From CAWUIO01 sp963922455 (GTDB taxonomy: Bacteria; Bacteroidota; Bacteroidia; Cytophagales; Microscillaceae), in NCBI GenBank assembly GCA_963922455.1, contig CAWUIO010000001.1, forward strand, positions 1-64,000: DNA of 64,000 nt. The letters are read 5' to 3'. Under the pieces are notes generated by a model, which saw nothing but the letters and a program-made list of their open reading frames with translations, did not search any database and had not been told where the DNA came from. The translations under genes and the position numbers were made by a program. This document shows positions 45,601 to 53,949 of the stretch, piece by piece; the stretch's first letter is position 1; each line of letters starts with the position of its first letter.

Positions 45601-48600
45601 CAGTGGCTGACGGATATCTATGCCGGTAAAAGCGTCATCTATGTAGGAGATGACCAACCAAGCGATGCGGTATTTAACTCTAACCCATCGATTCAAAGAA
45701 CGCTAATCCATGGAGGAGAAGCGGTAGCCCAATTATTTGAGCATGTAGATGAGACAAACCCCGTGTATGTGGAGGTGTTAGGTGCATTTGGCTCTGCTGT
45801 TACCACTGATGATTTAGTTAGTTTCGGTTGGTATGATTCGCAGGTTGGTGGAGAATCACAAGAATTGTTTGATGTGAAATCCACTCAAAATAACTCGATC
45901 GGAATCATACCAGAAGGGAGTTTAGAGTTCCTTCCGAGCAATAAAGAATTCGGAATCTTTACTAGGTGGCCAGGATTAAATGATTTACTAGTATATAGCC
46001 AAGATAATCTGAATACTTTTGAAGGCGCTTATCCCCATCAAATGCGGGCTTATCCAATCCCCAATAAACCTGATGAATATATCGTTGCTTTTGAGACAGG
46101 AAAAGATGTAGCAGATTTTCAGGATTTGGTCGTATTGATTCGCAATGCACGCCCGCTCAAAGTAAAAACACTTACGGAAAATTTAAATAAGTACCCAGGA
46201 ACAGATGAAGGGTTTCCAGCAAATGATTTCTTTGTATTTTCTCGCTTAGAAAATCCATTTAAAGGAAGCCTAGAATACCGTATGGACGATGAGGAGACCA
46301 TCCGGATTCATAATCAGGGCAAAGCTCCACTGGTTATTCAGGAGTTTGTGATTAGTCATGATGAACGCTTTACTCTTCCTAATAATGAAAATAGTAATTT
46401 GCCCCTAATTATTGAACCTGGCACTTACTATGACTTACTGGTTAAGTTTATTGCCGTAGATGAGCATCAAGAAGTATTTAGAGAGAGCCTTTATTTAGAT
46501 GCGAATACCGACCTGGGTGAAATTTACTTATCAGGGGCTTTTCAAGTTGCCCCAGAAGGAGGGAATGAACTGAGTCCTTTACAAATTACCCGATTATTTG
46601 GATTTACCTCAAATATTCAATCTCCGATGATCAGGGATTTTCCTACCCCAGCTCAAATTGAATCAGGTGAATTTGGAGACATTGTGGCCTCTGAGTATTG
46701 GGAACAGGCAGATCCCAATAAGCCAGTCAAAGCCATGTTGATGATGCCGCAAGCCGCTCCAAGTAGCCCAAGAATGGATTTGGTAGATGATGATGATAAT
46801 AAGGTGGGAGGGTTTAATTTCAAATATGAAAAATGGATAGATGGTAAGGGACAAACCCAATCGGTTTATCCTCTATTGCGTGGGGATAACAGCCAGGTGA
46901 GTGGTCACGTGAGAGATGTGGTTCCGGGTAAGTTTTTAATTCATATTGCGGGGATAACCACCCGGGGTACTCCTACAATAAATCCGAATACAGGAATTTC
47001 AGAAAACCTAAAAGTAAAAGTGTTTAAAGCCTTTGATCGGGATGGAAAACTCATACCCAATGCATATATCGTTTGTGAAGATGCTGGATTTACGGGGAAT
47101 GGGGACTTTAACGATCACGTGTTGTACTTTGAAAATATTCGCCCCGTACCAGAAGGCAATACCGATATAGTCAACGTTGACTGTCAAGCCATCAATTTTG
47201 AAAGCTTTACTCCTCAACCGGTGTATAGCGATAATGACCGAGGGCAGGCCATTAGCGAAGATCACGGGGCTACGCTGAGGGTTTCGGCCTATGCCTCCAA
47301 AGCAATCTCCTTACCCGTACAAGTAGGGCCTAATACGCATATTAGTTTTGAGTTTAAAAGCTCGGTACAAGGTTCATATCACGCAATAGCCTTAGCTCGG
47401 GATTTAAATATACGAGAAGGGGATGATGATTATCGTTTATTACAGATATTTGGAACCGAAGCAAGAGGAATACAAGATTATAAAAACTACAGTGGTGATG
47501 GGAATTACCAATATTTTGAAATTCCATTAGGGGATTATGCCGGAGGGTATTATCCATTTATTGTCTTTACGGCCCAGGGTAGCCCGAATGCCGAATCTTA
47601 CTTTCGCAATGTGAAAATCTGGGAAAAAGACGGACAATCTGACAACTGTGTCCAAGCAATTGGGGCAGCTAGCGGTACTGGTTTGATTGCCAATTATTTT
47701 CACGACAAGGACTTTATTGAGCCTGCATTGACACGTATTGATCCGGCGATTAATTTCAACTGGCAATTAGGGTCTCCTCACTCTACTATTTATAAAAATA
47801 ATTTTTCAGTGCGCTGGGAAGGTGAACTCCGGGCCAAAAATGAAGGCTTATATACCTTTACAAGCAATACCGATAATGGGGTTAGACTTTGGCTAGATGG
47901 TGAGCTAATGATTGACTATTGGGAAATACCTGCCCCCACATTCCAAACTACTCAATTGTATCTAAAGGAAGGACAACGTATTCCTATCAAAATGGAAATG
48001 TTTGAGGATGTAGGACCGGCCCGGGCTTATCTTTTGTGGGAGAATGCCAACCTTCCGCAGGAAGTTATACCGATAACCCACTTGTATCCGGTTATTCAAG
48101 ATGCGGATCGTATTCCTAGTCCTATTAGCAATTGGCAGCTAAATAATGACGCGCAAGATGCCGTGGGTAGCAATCACGGAGTGATTCGTAGGCATTCTAG
48201 TTTTCTAAGAAATGCTGTGGAAGGTGAATTTGCCTTTGACTTCAATGGAGGTAATAATGGTAGCTACATTGAGGTGCCGAATTCGCCTAGTCTTAACCAG
48301 AATAATAATTTTAGTATCAGTGCTTGGATTCGCCCAGATGAGATCAATAATCGATGGGGAATCTTTACCAAACTGTCAAATTATAGTGATAAGCAGTATG
48401 GATTAACGATTCATAATGGCAAACTAGTGTTTGATTATGAAGTAGACGGAAATAACTTTATTTTATCTGGGGGCGAGATCAATTACAGCGAATGGCAATT
48501 TGTCGCGGTTAGTGTTGATGCCAACCGCTATGTGAAGCTCTTCGTAAACGGTGAGTTGGTGGCCATCGGTCAAGCCCCGGCCCTGACAAAATTAACTTCC

Positions 48601-49062
48601 GAAAATGTAAGGATTGGTTCTTGGGGTGGGGTATATCAGAAAAACAATTTTGACGGCCTACTGGATGACGTGAAATTTTTTGACCGGGCCTTGAATGAAG
48701 AGGACGTATACTACTACTGGGCCTTGGATAATATCCTGAACCCAGACATCCCAAATGTACAGCAAGTAAGCCAAGGTGAAGGGGAGTTGCTTTCAGCCAC
48801 TCAAGAAACGGTAAGCGCACAAACTTTATATAAAGTCTATCCGAACCCGACGGGAGATGTCTTTAATTTGGAGCTACCTGAGCATACTGGAGGAGCCCTT
48901 TATCAAGTGGAAATGTACAACTTGTACAACGAGCAGATGTGGTTAAAAGAGTTAGGTGCTGGGGTGACCCAGATCCCTGTATACTCCTTGCCTTCAGGCT
49001 TGTACTTGATAAAAATAAAGTCGGGAGAGAAATATCATACAATTCGTTTGAAGATAAATTAA
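42622..49062 (+). CDS. Giant T9SS-secreted multidomain carbohydrate-binding/PA14 protein
   Basis: Secreted protein of 2146 residues. After a signal peptide (about 1-30) comes a CBM6/35-like domain (YEAEEATIDGAG start), then a malectin-like domain (about 155-320) and an SbsA-type Ig-like domain (about 325-440). A propeller-like region (about 450-880) follows, reminiscent of glucose/sorbosone dehydrogenases (TLAFGPDGHLYGLT). A choice-of-anchor-like beta domain (about 885-990), a long unassigned region, PA14 (about 1695-1830; GLIANYFHDKDF, DNGVRLWLDGELMIDYW), LamG (about 1845-2020; ISAWIRPDEI) and a type IX sorting domain (KVYPNPTGDVFNLELPE) complete it. The TTG at 42601 is rejected for the ATG at 42622. 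A polysaccharide-binding surface role is inferred. Confidence 0.88.
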   Translation: MTTTRDFKSFLIVILLLFGILQNNVWAQINIYEAEEATIDGAGLAAGRGSSGTGYVDFNIRAGEFIEWEIRAENTGRHILTFFYQLGWGDDRPMDIFVNDVLTYENASFPNTGNWTSWGTIDYDFQLPVGINKIKLVTREFGGGNFDYVEVSNPPSISYKINFSDINTAAPQGWIQDFGLAFGNRGGNLQYGWVDPVSKAPKSLVTNGDNRLNSYGKDVVRDSYMAMDIQGDGLVDGSWEIEIPNGTYEVLVQVGDAITEVVPGTRHLINLEGSNVVTFIPGDRAGVKNAVSLVNVNDGILTLDGIGGLNTKLHMIIIQSVDGVRAPAVLSSLPNDGNIEVGVGTNISANFLHLPNTSVLGVTSLNNLTINNSTVKLYETSHLGDVEVPASVNGTGGGDAINLSPSQDLKPNTTYRFVVNGVKDLTNSTLLTYSSVFTTGDLEVGTSSDLDQVAFINAGAVVTNGRYTTLAFGPDGHLYGLTLNAEIHRWTVNPDGTLANEVQLNSWQTSYGERSAVGLVFDPNSSAENPVAYISHVTGGFITEKGAPSWDGKISRLSGPNLENEELIVTNLPRSIRDHMTNSMGFNPSEPNVLYFVQGSNSAGGFEDGAWGFRPERLLSAACLRLDMNKLPSQLPLDVRTTMDLTVLNQVDTQSPTFSDGTYNPYYVDAPLTIFGSGIRNAYDLTWHSNGQLYIPVNGTAGGSRSPGSVQGTYRPDGTSYSGQNIPAIGPNESQRDWLVRIDPTRSVGYYGHPNPLRGEYVLNRGSVDTENYPENIIPDPNFRGFAYDFDFNKSPNGVIEYQSEANGGYLKGAILVCRYSGGSDIIALVPDGPNGDIRTTKVGIPGFSDFIDPLDLVENTQNGYLYVSDFNREQIILLKPALELASMSLDKSEIVFNSNVGGLAEADIQVVNNGTIDLNKINISLTGPDAEHFSVSRTFIANLEVGESVNVRVRFSPNSEGPLNVQLQADVTGLPTQIANIAGLSANSAPSLQWLTDIYAGKSVIYVGDDQPSDAVFNSNPSIQRTLIHGGEAVAQLFEHVDETNPVYVEVLGAFGSAVTTDDLVSFGWYDSQVGGESQELFDVKSTQNNSIGIIPEGSLEFLPSNKEFGIFTRWPGLNDLLVYSQDNLNTFEGAYPHQMRAYPIPNKPDEYIVAFETGKDVADFQDLVVLIRNARPLKVKTLTENLNKYPGTDEGFPANDFFVFSRLENPFKGSLEYRMDDEETIRIHNQGKAPLVIQEFVISHDERFTLPNNENSNLPLIIEPGTYYDLLVKFIAVDEHQEVFRESLYLDANTDLGEIYLSGAFQVAPEGGNELSPLQITRLFGFTSNIQSPMIRDFPTPAQIESGEFGDIVASEYWEQADPNKPVKAMLMMPQAAPSSPRMDLVDDDDNKVGGFNFKYEKWIDGKGQTQSVYPLLRGDNSQVSGHVRDVVPGKFLIHIAGITTRGTPTINPNTGISENLKVKVFKAFDRDGKLIPNAYIVCEDAGFTGNGDFNDHVLYFENIRPVPEGNTDIVNVDCQAINFESFTPQPVYSDNDRGQAISEDHGATLRVSAYASKAISLPVQVGPNTHISFEFKSSVQGSYHAIALARDLNIREGDDDYRLLQIFGTEARGIQDYKNYSGDGNYQYFEIPLGDYAGGYYPFIVFTAQGSPNAESYFRNVKIWEKDGQSDNCVQAIGAASGTGLIANYFHDKDFIEPALTRIDPAINFNWQLGSPHSTIYKNNFSVRWEGELRAKNEGLYTFTSNTDNGVRLWLDGELMIDYWEIPAPTFQTTQLYLKEGQRIPIKMEMFEDVGPARAYLLWENANLPQEVIPITHLYPVIQDADRIPSPISNWQLNNDAQDAVGSNHGVIRRHSSFLRNAVEGEFAFDFNGGNNGSYIEVPNSPSLNQNNNFSISAWIRPDEINNRWGIFTKLSNYSDKQYGLTIHNGKLVFDYEVDGNNFILSGGEINYSEWQFVAVSVDANRYVKLFVNGELVAIGQAPALTKLTSENVRIGSWGGVYQKNNFDGLLDDVKFFDRALNEEDVYYYWALDNILNPDIPNVQQVSQGEGELLSATQETVSAQTLYKVYPNPTGDVFNLELPEHTGGALYQVEMYNLYNEQMWLKELGAGVTQIPVYSLPSGLYLIKIKSGEKYHTIRLKIN

Positions 49063-49085
49063 TTTGCTAAAATTAGTTCTCATGC

Positions 49086-49123
49086 AAAACCCAAGCGCTT
49101 AGCGAAGTGCTTGGGTTTTTCTT
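49086..49123 (+). terminator. Rho-independent terminator
   Basis: CCCAAGCGCTT and AAGTGCTTGGG form an 11-bp stem (one G-U) with an AGCG loop followed by TTTTTC. It lies about 27 bases after the giant gene stop. Confidence 0.88.
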
Positions 49124-49129
49124 TTTAAA

Positions 49130-49563
49130 ACCTTCCTTAGTTGCTTAGTGCACCTGCATACGCCTCTCGATTTTTACAAATTATCTCAAAATACAACATT
49201 GTAACAAGCGGGGAGGATTATTTCATTTATAAATTTTTTTTATTAAATTGATAAATAATAAACCCACTATAATAACTATAATTAGTTAAATCTTTCCTCC
49301 ATCCTAAGCGCTAACTTATCAAAAAAAGTATTTTATTATCCCTAATATTTATTTAGTGATAAAAAAAATAGGAGTTTTACATTTAAAATGAAAAGTTGAA
49401 CAAACAAAATCGTTAGACAAATAACCTGTAGAATATGCCTAATGTAAGCGGGGGATGCTTCTATCCATAGATGGTGATTTCTTACGTTTAAATTAAATAT
49501 GCGTAGTTGGTAGCAATTTGTAAACATGATTAACAATAAATAAATTTAAAGTGTCTCTTTTAC
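49130..49563. other. AT-rich leader region upstream of the peptide gene
   Basis: About 430 strongly AT-rich bases between the giant gene terminator and the peptide promoter. Minus-strand frames here lack gene features. Nothing else was recognised; it could carry regulatory sites for the peptide gene. Confidence 0.45.
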
Positions 49564-49594
49564 TTGGATAAATGATTAATTTTTTCTTACTTTG
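49564..49594 (+). promoter_or_regulatory. Bacteroidota-type promoter of the leader-peptide gene
   Basis: TTG (49564-49566) and TTACTTTG (49587-49594) are 20 bases apart. They match the -33 TTG and -7 TAnnTTTG boxes of Bacteroidota promoters with one mismatch, and lie 37 bases before the peptide ATG. Confidence 0.55.
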
Positions 49595-49630
49595 TTATGT
49601 ACAATTAATACATTTAAAACATTTACAACT

Positions 49631-49795
49631 ATGTTCAATAAAATCAAAAAACACAACGGCGAAGATGTGCAACTAAATTCTGCACAAGAAGTAAAAAACA
49701 ATTCTTTTGATGCTTTTGAAGAGTTAAACGAAGAAGCTCAAAAGCAAATTAAAGGTGGTAAGGCTGGTCCTACAATGGATGACCTAATCCGCTAG
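49631..49795 (+). CDS. Double-glycine leader peptide (RiPP, bacteriocin or signal precursor)
   Basis: A 54-residue precursor. A charged 43-residue leader ends ELNEEAQKQIKGG, with Leu at -12, Ile at -4 and Gly-Gly at -2/-1, the recognition pattern of C39 peptidase exporters. Cleavage would release KAGPTMDDLIR, an 11-residue product without Cys, so not a lanthipeptide or disulfide bacteriocin; a pheromone-like signal or an otherwise modified peptide is possible. The ATG at 49631 is chosen over a longer frame from 49592 that overlaps the promoter. The gene has its own promoter and terminator and converges on HlyD and C39-ABC exporter genes. No tailoring enzyme or immunity gene is visible next to it. 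Confidence 0.75.
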   Translation: MFNKIKKHNGEDVQLNSAQEVKNNSFDAFEELNEEAQKQIKGGKAGPTMDDLIR

Positions 49796-49847
49796 TCTTG
49801 GCATTAGCTATTTTCCAAATTTGACGGAAGCCAAAATTTAATACCGT

Positions 49848-49879
49848 TCCGGGTTAGTTTATAGCCCGGATTTTTTTTT
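49848..49879 (+). terminator. Rho-independent terminator of the peptide gene
   Basis: TCCGGG and CCCGGA form a 6-bp stem, with extra pairing in the loop, followed by nine Ts. It lies 53 bases after the peptide stop and shows the peptide gene is a single transcription unit. Confidence 0.8.
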
Positions 49880-49949
49880 GATGCCTCCTGAGAAGAATAT
49901 AGAGAATACTTACTTTTCCGAGAAGAAATAATACCCTGTCACCTGTTTT

Positions 49950-50082
49950 GGCTTAGGGATGGCCGCCCGGATGGGCCGAGACCGAAATGGGGAGTGCGGT
50001 TGGAGGCTCGGCAGGCCAGCCCGACCCGCGCGGAACCTCGCCTTCACGTAGCAGCCCAAAACCCTGGCGCGGGTAAGCCCCC
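49950..50082 (-). repeat. Structured intergenic element, copy 11 (T type, reverse, divergent core)
   Basis: On the minus strand it begins GGGGGCTTACCCGCGC and ends ATCCCTAAGCC. The internal stem pairs ACCCGCGC with GCGCGGGT, followed by TCGGGCTGGCCTGCCGAG. The usual CTACTCGC and GAGCTCAAACAGGCCG boxes are replaced, but a stem is retained (GCCGAG with CTCGGC). It lies between the peptide gene and the convergent exporter genes. Confidence 0.8.
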
Positions 50083-50130
50083 TCAAAAAAGTAGCAGCGT
50101 GCTTAGAAAATGTTTATAGAGCTTAATCCC

Positions 50131-51453
50131 CTAAGGCTCCCGGCTGAAGAGATACTTAAATTGGTAATAAATTCTTTGGATAAGCCTTAGCTTTTGAGTA
50201 AGGATATGGGCTTCTCCAGGCATTTCTTGCCGAAATTCCAAAATCTTACCATAATTGGTCTTTAACTCGCTTGGGAGGGCAATGCGTACTTGATATTTAC
50301 CATTGCGGGCTATTTTGGACTTGTATATCACCTTTCCCCCTAAAGTGCCGTATTCACGGTAAGGGTAATCGGCCAGGCGGATACGGGTCAGCTGTCCTTT
50401 TTTGACTTTACCCGAACGGTCTGCTTGTATCTCAGTTCGGGCAATAATAGCCCCACCTTGAGGCAAAACCTGAAGAATAGTTTCCCCCTGTTCTACAAAT
50501 TGACGGGGCCTGAGCTCTTGGCTTAATGCAATAAAGCCATCAATGGGCGAACGGATTAAGTAATCCTGTTCCCAACGATTGATCGCCAACAATAGGTCCT
50601 GCTCTTTTTGTTTGATATTTTGTACCAGGCTCTGCTGTTCTCTTTGGTAGCTTTCCTCCAAAATTTGCACCTCCCGCTCGAGTGTCTGTTTCTGTTGAAT
50701 GGACTGGATTTGATTGGCCCGGATTGTTTCGTGATTGGATTGTGCCTGTAAATAGGCCCTTTGACTTTCTTGAAAACTTAGTTGTGAGATTACTTTTTGT
50801 TGATACAGTTTGGAATCCCGGAGATGCTGTTCCCTAGCTAAGCGCAATTGATCATTAGAAAGGCGTACAGATTTTTTGGAGACCTCGATGAGTTGAGACT
50901 GACTATTGATCAAATTGTTTAACCGTCGGATTTCGGCTTGCTGGTAGTCTTGTTGATAAAAATCTTGATATTCAGAAAGTGCCTTGCGAAAATTGGAATA
51001 CGAATTTTGGACATCCCCCAAATTGAATAATAAAGGAGATTCTTGCCAAGTACGGGCGGCTATTTGCATACCCTCTTGCTGAGAAAAAGCTTTATACTGC
51101 TCCTGTAATGATTGTATTTCCTCTTCCTGGGCCGGGTTTTCCAAGATCAATAGAATCTCCCCGGCTTTCACCATGGCTTGGTCGGAGACTAGAAGCTCTT
51201 TAATACGGCCTGGGCGTTGGGCACTGAGAGGCACCGGAAGGTTTTCGGTAGATAAAATGACAGAGGAGCGTATGATCTCCGGATATTGTACCCAATAACT
51301 CACCAATACAAAAAGAATGAAGACCAATAAAAAGATGGTATTGCCCCAACGGAGCATCCAATGGGGGACGCGGCCCATAAGTTCGGCTACTTCTTCACTG
51401 CGCAGGCTAAGATCAATAAATTGCGACTTATTCTTAGAATGGTTCTTGGCCAT
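50131..51453 (-). CDS. HlyD-family secretion adaptor of the peptide exporter
   Basis: Membrane-fusion protein of 440 residues for a type-1-like peptide exporter. One N-terminal membrane helix (IFLLVFILFVLVSYWV, about 37-55) is followed by a barrel-sandwich half (QRPGRIKELLVSDQAMVKAGEILLILENP). A long coiled coil covers about 110-285, then the second half (IRSPIDGFIALSQELRPRQFVEQGE) and a beta-barrel end. It lies four bases after the C39-ABC gene on the minus strand, the usual pairing for export of double-glycine leader peptides across both membranes. A TolC-like partner would have to come from elsewhere. Confidence 0.9.
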   Translation of the reverse strand: MAKNHSKNKSQFIDLSLRSEEVAELMGRVPHWMLRWGNTIFLLVFILFVLVSYWVQYPEIIRSSVILSTENLPVPLSAQRPGRIKELLVSDQAMVKAGEILLILENPAQEEEIQSLQEQYKAFSQQEGMQIAARTWQESPLLFNLGDVQNSYSNFRKALSEYQDFYQQDYQQAEIRRLNNLINSQSQLIEVSKKSVRLSNDQLRLAREQHLRDSKLYQQKVISQLSFQESQRAYLQAQSNHETIRANQIQSIQQKQTLEREVQILEESYQREQQSLVQNIKQKEQDLLLAINRWEQDYLIRSPIDGFIALSQELRPRQFVEQGETILQVLPQGGAIIARTEIQADRSGKVKKGQLTRIRLADYPYREYGTLGGKVIYKSKIARNGKYQVRIALPSELKTNYGKILEFRQEMPGEAHILTQKLRLIQRIYYQFKYLFSREP

Positions 51454-51457
51454 AGTC

Positions 51458-53656
51458 TTAATTTCCGAGTTCTAACTGATTTTTGACCAACTCGTAATAT
51501 AAAGAGCGGGCTGCTACCAAGTCTTTGTGCGTACCCCTTTCTTTAATTTCTCCTTGATCTATGACCAAGATTTGATCGGCATTTTTAACCGTACTGAGGC
51601 GGTGAGCAATGATGACAGCCGTTTTACCCTTAAGAAAAAGATCCAAATGCTGGGTGATTGCCGTTTCATTATTGGCATCCAAGGCCGAGGTAGCTTCGTC
51701 AAAAAATAAATATTCGGGCGACTTGTACACGGCTCGGGCAATCAAGATCCTTTGCTTTTGCCCTTCACTCATGCCTACACCTTCTCCACCAATTTTGGTC
51801 TGATAATTATGCGGCAAGGACTCTATAAAATCTCGGATATTGGCTATCTCAACGGCTTTCATGAGGCGGTTTTGGTCTACATAGTCTTCACCCAAGACAA
51901 TATTCCTTAATATACTATCCGAAAACATATAGCCATCTTGCATGACAATCCCACAACGGCTCCGCCATTGTCTTTTGTTGATAACCGGATAGGGCGTTTT
52001 TCCCAAATGAATGTATCCTTGTTCGGGATCATAAAACATCAAAAGCAGCTTGAGCAAGGTTGTTTTTCCACTACCACTCGTCCCCACGATGGCCGTTGTC
52101 TTGCCAAATGGAATCTCACAAGTAACATTTTTTAGAACCCAATCCCGGCCCCGGTCCCCATACCGGAAGTACAATTGGTCTAAATAAATATTTTGATGAG
52201 CTAGCTTGGAGGTGCTGGCGTGTCCATAAGAGCTGGCCTCCGGCTGAAGATTGTGAATCTCGGCCAAGCGCTCCAGGCTTATTTTAGCATCTTGCCACTG
52301 TTGGGTAAAGAGGAGAAATTGTAAAACTGGGGCATTGAGTTGCCCGGTAATATAACTGACCGATAACATCATCCCTAGGGTCATGTTTCCTTGAATCACC
52401 TCGTGGGCGGCCCAGAAAGTAATCAAAATATTTTTTACCTCATTGATAAACGTAGCGCCAGCCCCTTGCATTTGAGCGAGCGCCAGGCTTTTGATGTTAA
52501 TTTTATGCAGTTGCGCCTGGATATTTTCCCACTCCCAGCGTTTCTGTTTTTCACAGTTTTGGAGTTTAATCTCTTGCATGCCCCGGATAAGCTCAATCTC
52601 ACTATTTTGATTTTCAGCTTGTTGCTTAAACTTCCTAAAATCGAGATCTCGCCGCTTTTTCATAAAGAGGAGAATCCAGAAAATGTAAAGCAAAGTCCCC
52701 GCTAGGAAAATTGAAAAAATTACAAAGCTGTAGAGCCACAAAACCAAACCAAAGACCATAAAGCTGAAAATTGAAAACAAAACTTCTATCGAAGTAGAAG
52801 TAAGAAAGTCCTCTATGCGTTTGTGGTCGCGTATTCTTTGAAGGAGGTCGCCCGTATTCTTGCGTTCAAAATAAGAAAGGGGAAGGCTCATCAACTTGAT
52901 CAGAAAGTCGGATACGATGGCGATGTTGACCCGGTTGGTGATATGCAATAAGACACGGGCCCGAATAATCTGTATGGCCGTGCGCCCCGTAAACATCATC
53001 AATTGCGCCATTAAGATGACATAGATAAAATCCGGATCATCGTAATTGATCCCTAAATCAACCAAACTTTGGGTTAAAAAGGGCAGGGTAAGAGAAATCA
53101 AACTCCCCACTAATACCCCAATAACCAATTGCAAAAGTTGCGCACGGTAAGGGCGAAGATAATCGGCCAAAAAGCCCAATTGATTCTCCGATTGTTGGGA
53201 GACATCGGTGTTTTTATGAAATTCGGGCCGGGGGTCTAAAAGTAGGAAAAGCCCAATGGGTTTGCCATCTTTATTAAAGCTAGCCCAATGCTTTATAAAT
53301 TCAGCCTTACTATATACCGTACGGCTCGATTCCGGGTCGGATACATAGACCTTGTCGTTTTTGATTTTGTATACAACTATGAAATGATTTTTTTTCCATA
53401 GAGCAATCAGGGGTAGGGGGGCATCCTTGGCTAGTTTCTCGAATGTAGATTGGGTCGCACGAGTCCTAAATCCAATTTTTTCGGCCACGTGACTCAAGGT
53501 ATACATAGATACCCCACTCCGATCAATATAACAGAGCTCTCTTAAATAATCCAGGCGGTAATTTTTTCCATAATACTTGGCCACAATGCGTAGACAGGTA
53601 GGGCCACAGTCCATTTGGTCAAGCTGTCTATAATGGGGGAAGGGGGCGGCAAACAT
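51458..53656 (-). CDS. C39 peptidase-containing ABC exporter (PCAT)
   Basis: Exporter of 732 residues that cleaves and transports double-glycine leader peptides. The N-terminal C39 peptidase (1-140) has Gln11, catalytic Cys17 (QMDCGPTCLR), His91 (KKNHFIVV) and Asp107 (YVSDPES), so it looks active. Six membrane helices follow (about 165-445). The ATPase domain (about 490-725) has Walker A GTSGSGKTT, signature MSEGQKQR, Walker B YLFFDEATSALD and a switch His in IAHRLS. It is first in a two-gene unit with HlyD. The obvious local substrate is the 54-residue peptide encoded convergently at 49631. Confidence 0.93.
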   Translation of the reverse strand: MFAAPFPHYRQLDQMDCGPTCLRIVAKYYGKNYRLDYLRELCYIDRSGVSMYTLSHVAEKIGFRTRATQSTFEKLAKDAPLPLIALWKKNHFIVVYKIKNDKVYVSDPESSRTVYSKAEFIKHWASFNKDGKPIGLFLLLDPRPEFHKNTDVSQQSENQLGFLADYLRPYRAQLLQLVIGVLVGSLISLTLPFLTQSLVDLGINYDDPDFIYVILMAQLMMFTGRTAIQIIRARVLLHITNRVNIAIVSDFLIKLMSLPLSYFERKNTGDLLQRIRDHKRIEDFLTSTSIEVLFSIFSFMVFGLVLWLYSFVIFSIFLAGTLLYIFWILLFMKKRRDLDFRKFKQQAENQNSEIELIRGMQEIKLQNCEKQKRWEWENIQAQLHKINIKSLALAQMQGAGATFINEVKNILITFWAAHEVIQGNMTLGMMLSVSYITGQLNAPVLQFLLFTQQWQDAKISLERLAEIHNLQPEASSYGHASTSKLAHQNIYLDQLYFRYGDRGRDWVLKNVTCEIPFGKTTAIVGTSGSGKTTLLKLLLMFYDPEQGYIHLGKTPYPVINKRQWRSRCGIVMQDGYMFSDSILRNIVLGEDYVDQNRLMKAVEIANIRDFIESLPHNYQTKIGGEGVGMSEGQKQRILIARAVYKSPEYLFFDEATSALDANNETAITQHLDLFLKGKTAVIIAHRLSTVKNADQILVIDQGEIKERGTHKDLVAARSLYYELVKNQLELGN

Positions 53657-53801
53657 ATGCGATCACGTTCCTAGTTTGTGATATATTAAAAAATCAGGCT
53701 GGTCACCTTACTAACAAGTATAAGCATAATTTATGCTGAAATAAGAGCATATTCATAAAAATAACACCCTTTGATGTAAAAAAATAACTAATAAGATGCT
53801 T

Positions 53802-53931
53802 GGGGGCTTGCCCGCGATATGGAGTAGGGGGCTATAGGAAAGAAGCTAGCCTCGCGGGCCGGGCTTTCGCTACTCGCTGCCTTTCCCCACGGGCCATTAC
53901 GAGCTCAAACATGCCGCTCTATCCCTAAGCC
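53802..53931 (+). repeat. Structured intergenic element, copy 12 (T type, forward)
   Basis: Begins GGGGGCTTGCCCGCGA and ends ATCCCTAAGCC. The internal stem pairs GCCCGCGA with TCGCGGGC. The conserved boxes CGGGCTTTCGCTACTCGC and GAGCTCAAACATGCCG are nearly identical to copy 4, while the stem-loop interior is not. Confidence 0.9.
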
Positions 53932-53949
53932 AAATAAGGGGGGGATGAT

